This document shows positions 4,833 through 5,023 of a DNA stretch of 5,023 bases, one piece after another (the stretch's first letter is position 1; the number at the start of each line of letters is the position of its first letter). The notes beneath the pieces are model-generated. The model was not told the DNA's origin, did not search any database, and saw only the letters and a list, made by a program, of their open reading frames with translations. Position numbers and translations under genes: made by a program. The stretch covers positions 1-5,023 of the forward strand of contig CAIMDH010000121.1 in NCBI GenBank assembly GCA_903839715.1. Reading direction: 5' to 3'. This stretch comes from an uncultured bacterium. Its GTDB lineage: Bacteria; Patescibacteriota; Minisyncoccia; Phycocordibacterales; UBA918.

Positions 4833-4858
4833 AAACCCAACACCATGTGTTGGGTTTT
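4833..4858 (+). terminator. Intrinsic terminator of the Cys-rich protein gene
   Basis: AAACCCAACAC (4833-4843), loop CAT and GTGTTGGGTTT (4847-4857) form a perfect 11-bp stem followed by one more T. It lies 19 bases after the stop codon. The T-run is short, but the position and stem are typical. Confidence 0.75.
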
Positions 4859-5011
4859 CACATAGTAATTAACCTAATAGAAATAAGTAAAAAAGAACTG
4901 CTGCCGGAATAAGTACACTTTATTTTTTTATCTCTGAAATATTGTAGACGTTTGAACTGTTATATGGCGTACACTAGCTTTTCAACGCTATAATATGAGT
5001 TTGTAGTATAC

Positions 5012-5020
5012 TGTTATAAC
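5012..5020 (+). promoter_or_regulatory. Possible extended -10 for a gene beyond the window
   Basis: TGTTATAAC has the same TG-n-TATAAC form as the tRNA-Ser promoter; GTTATAAC is also a palindrome. A TATAAT at 4989-4994 lies just upstream. The region from 4859 on is AT-rich with no gene, so these boxes may drive a gene to the right. The ATG at 5021 ends the window and may or may not be a start codon; it would lie upstream of the RNA start from this box. Confidence 0.3.
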
Positions 5021-5023
5021 ATG

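Overview
The window looks like part of a small, fairly AT-rich genome of a Patescibacteria (CPR, Parcubacteria-like) bacterium. This rests on recognition rather than a search: the short spacers, the operon lemA / COG4997-type pyrophosphohydrolase / htpX / DUF3137, a tRNA-Ser without an encoded CCA, and a Cys-rich protein of a type I associate with this group. The standard genetic code works throughout.

Layout. (1) Positions 13-787 hold a very AT-rich pair: a small single-pass membrane protein of unknown function, overlapped by 17 bases by a type IV pilin-like protein with a clear prepilin cleavage site. (2) Positions 788-1047 hold no convincing gene. They carry a strong intrinsic terminator (926-968), an extended -10 promoter, a 5' leader hairpin and a second -10 box so close to the next ATG that a leaderless transcript is possible. 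(3) Positions 1048-3919 are a tight four-gene operon with gaps of 5, 2 and 3 bases and no good Shine-Dalgarno sites: lemA, a MazG/COG4997-like pyrophosphohydrolase, htpX and a DUF3137 membrane protein. LemA, HtpX and DUF3137 are all membrane proteins, which suggests an envelope-maintenance unit; the pyrophosphohydrolase is the odd member. (4) Positions 3937-4088 are a tRNA-Ser(GGA) gene with its own extended -10 promoter and terminator. (5) Positions 4093-4199 are an unexplained segment dense in inverted repeats. It ends in a near-perfect second copy of the 3' end of the tRNA-Ser. (6) Positions 4224-4858 hold a stand-alone gene for a putative zinc-binding protein, with promoter, leader hairpin, strong Shine-Dalgarno site and terminator. 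(7) Positions 4859-5023 are AT-rich and non-coding, with promoter-like boxes that probably serve a gene beyond the window.

The most noteworthy points are the lemA-NTPase-htpX-DUF3137 grouping, the loss of one expected metal ligand in the pyrophosphohydrolase, the duplicated tRNA-Ser tail beside a structured segment, the shared extended -10 promoters, and the orphan Cys-rich protein. None amounts to a demonstrated new system.
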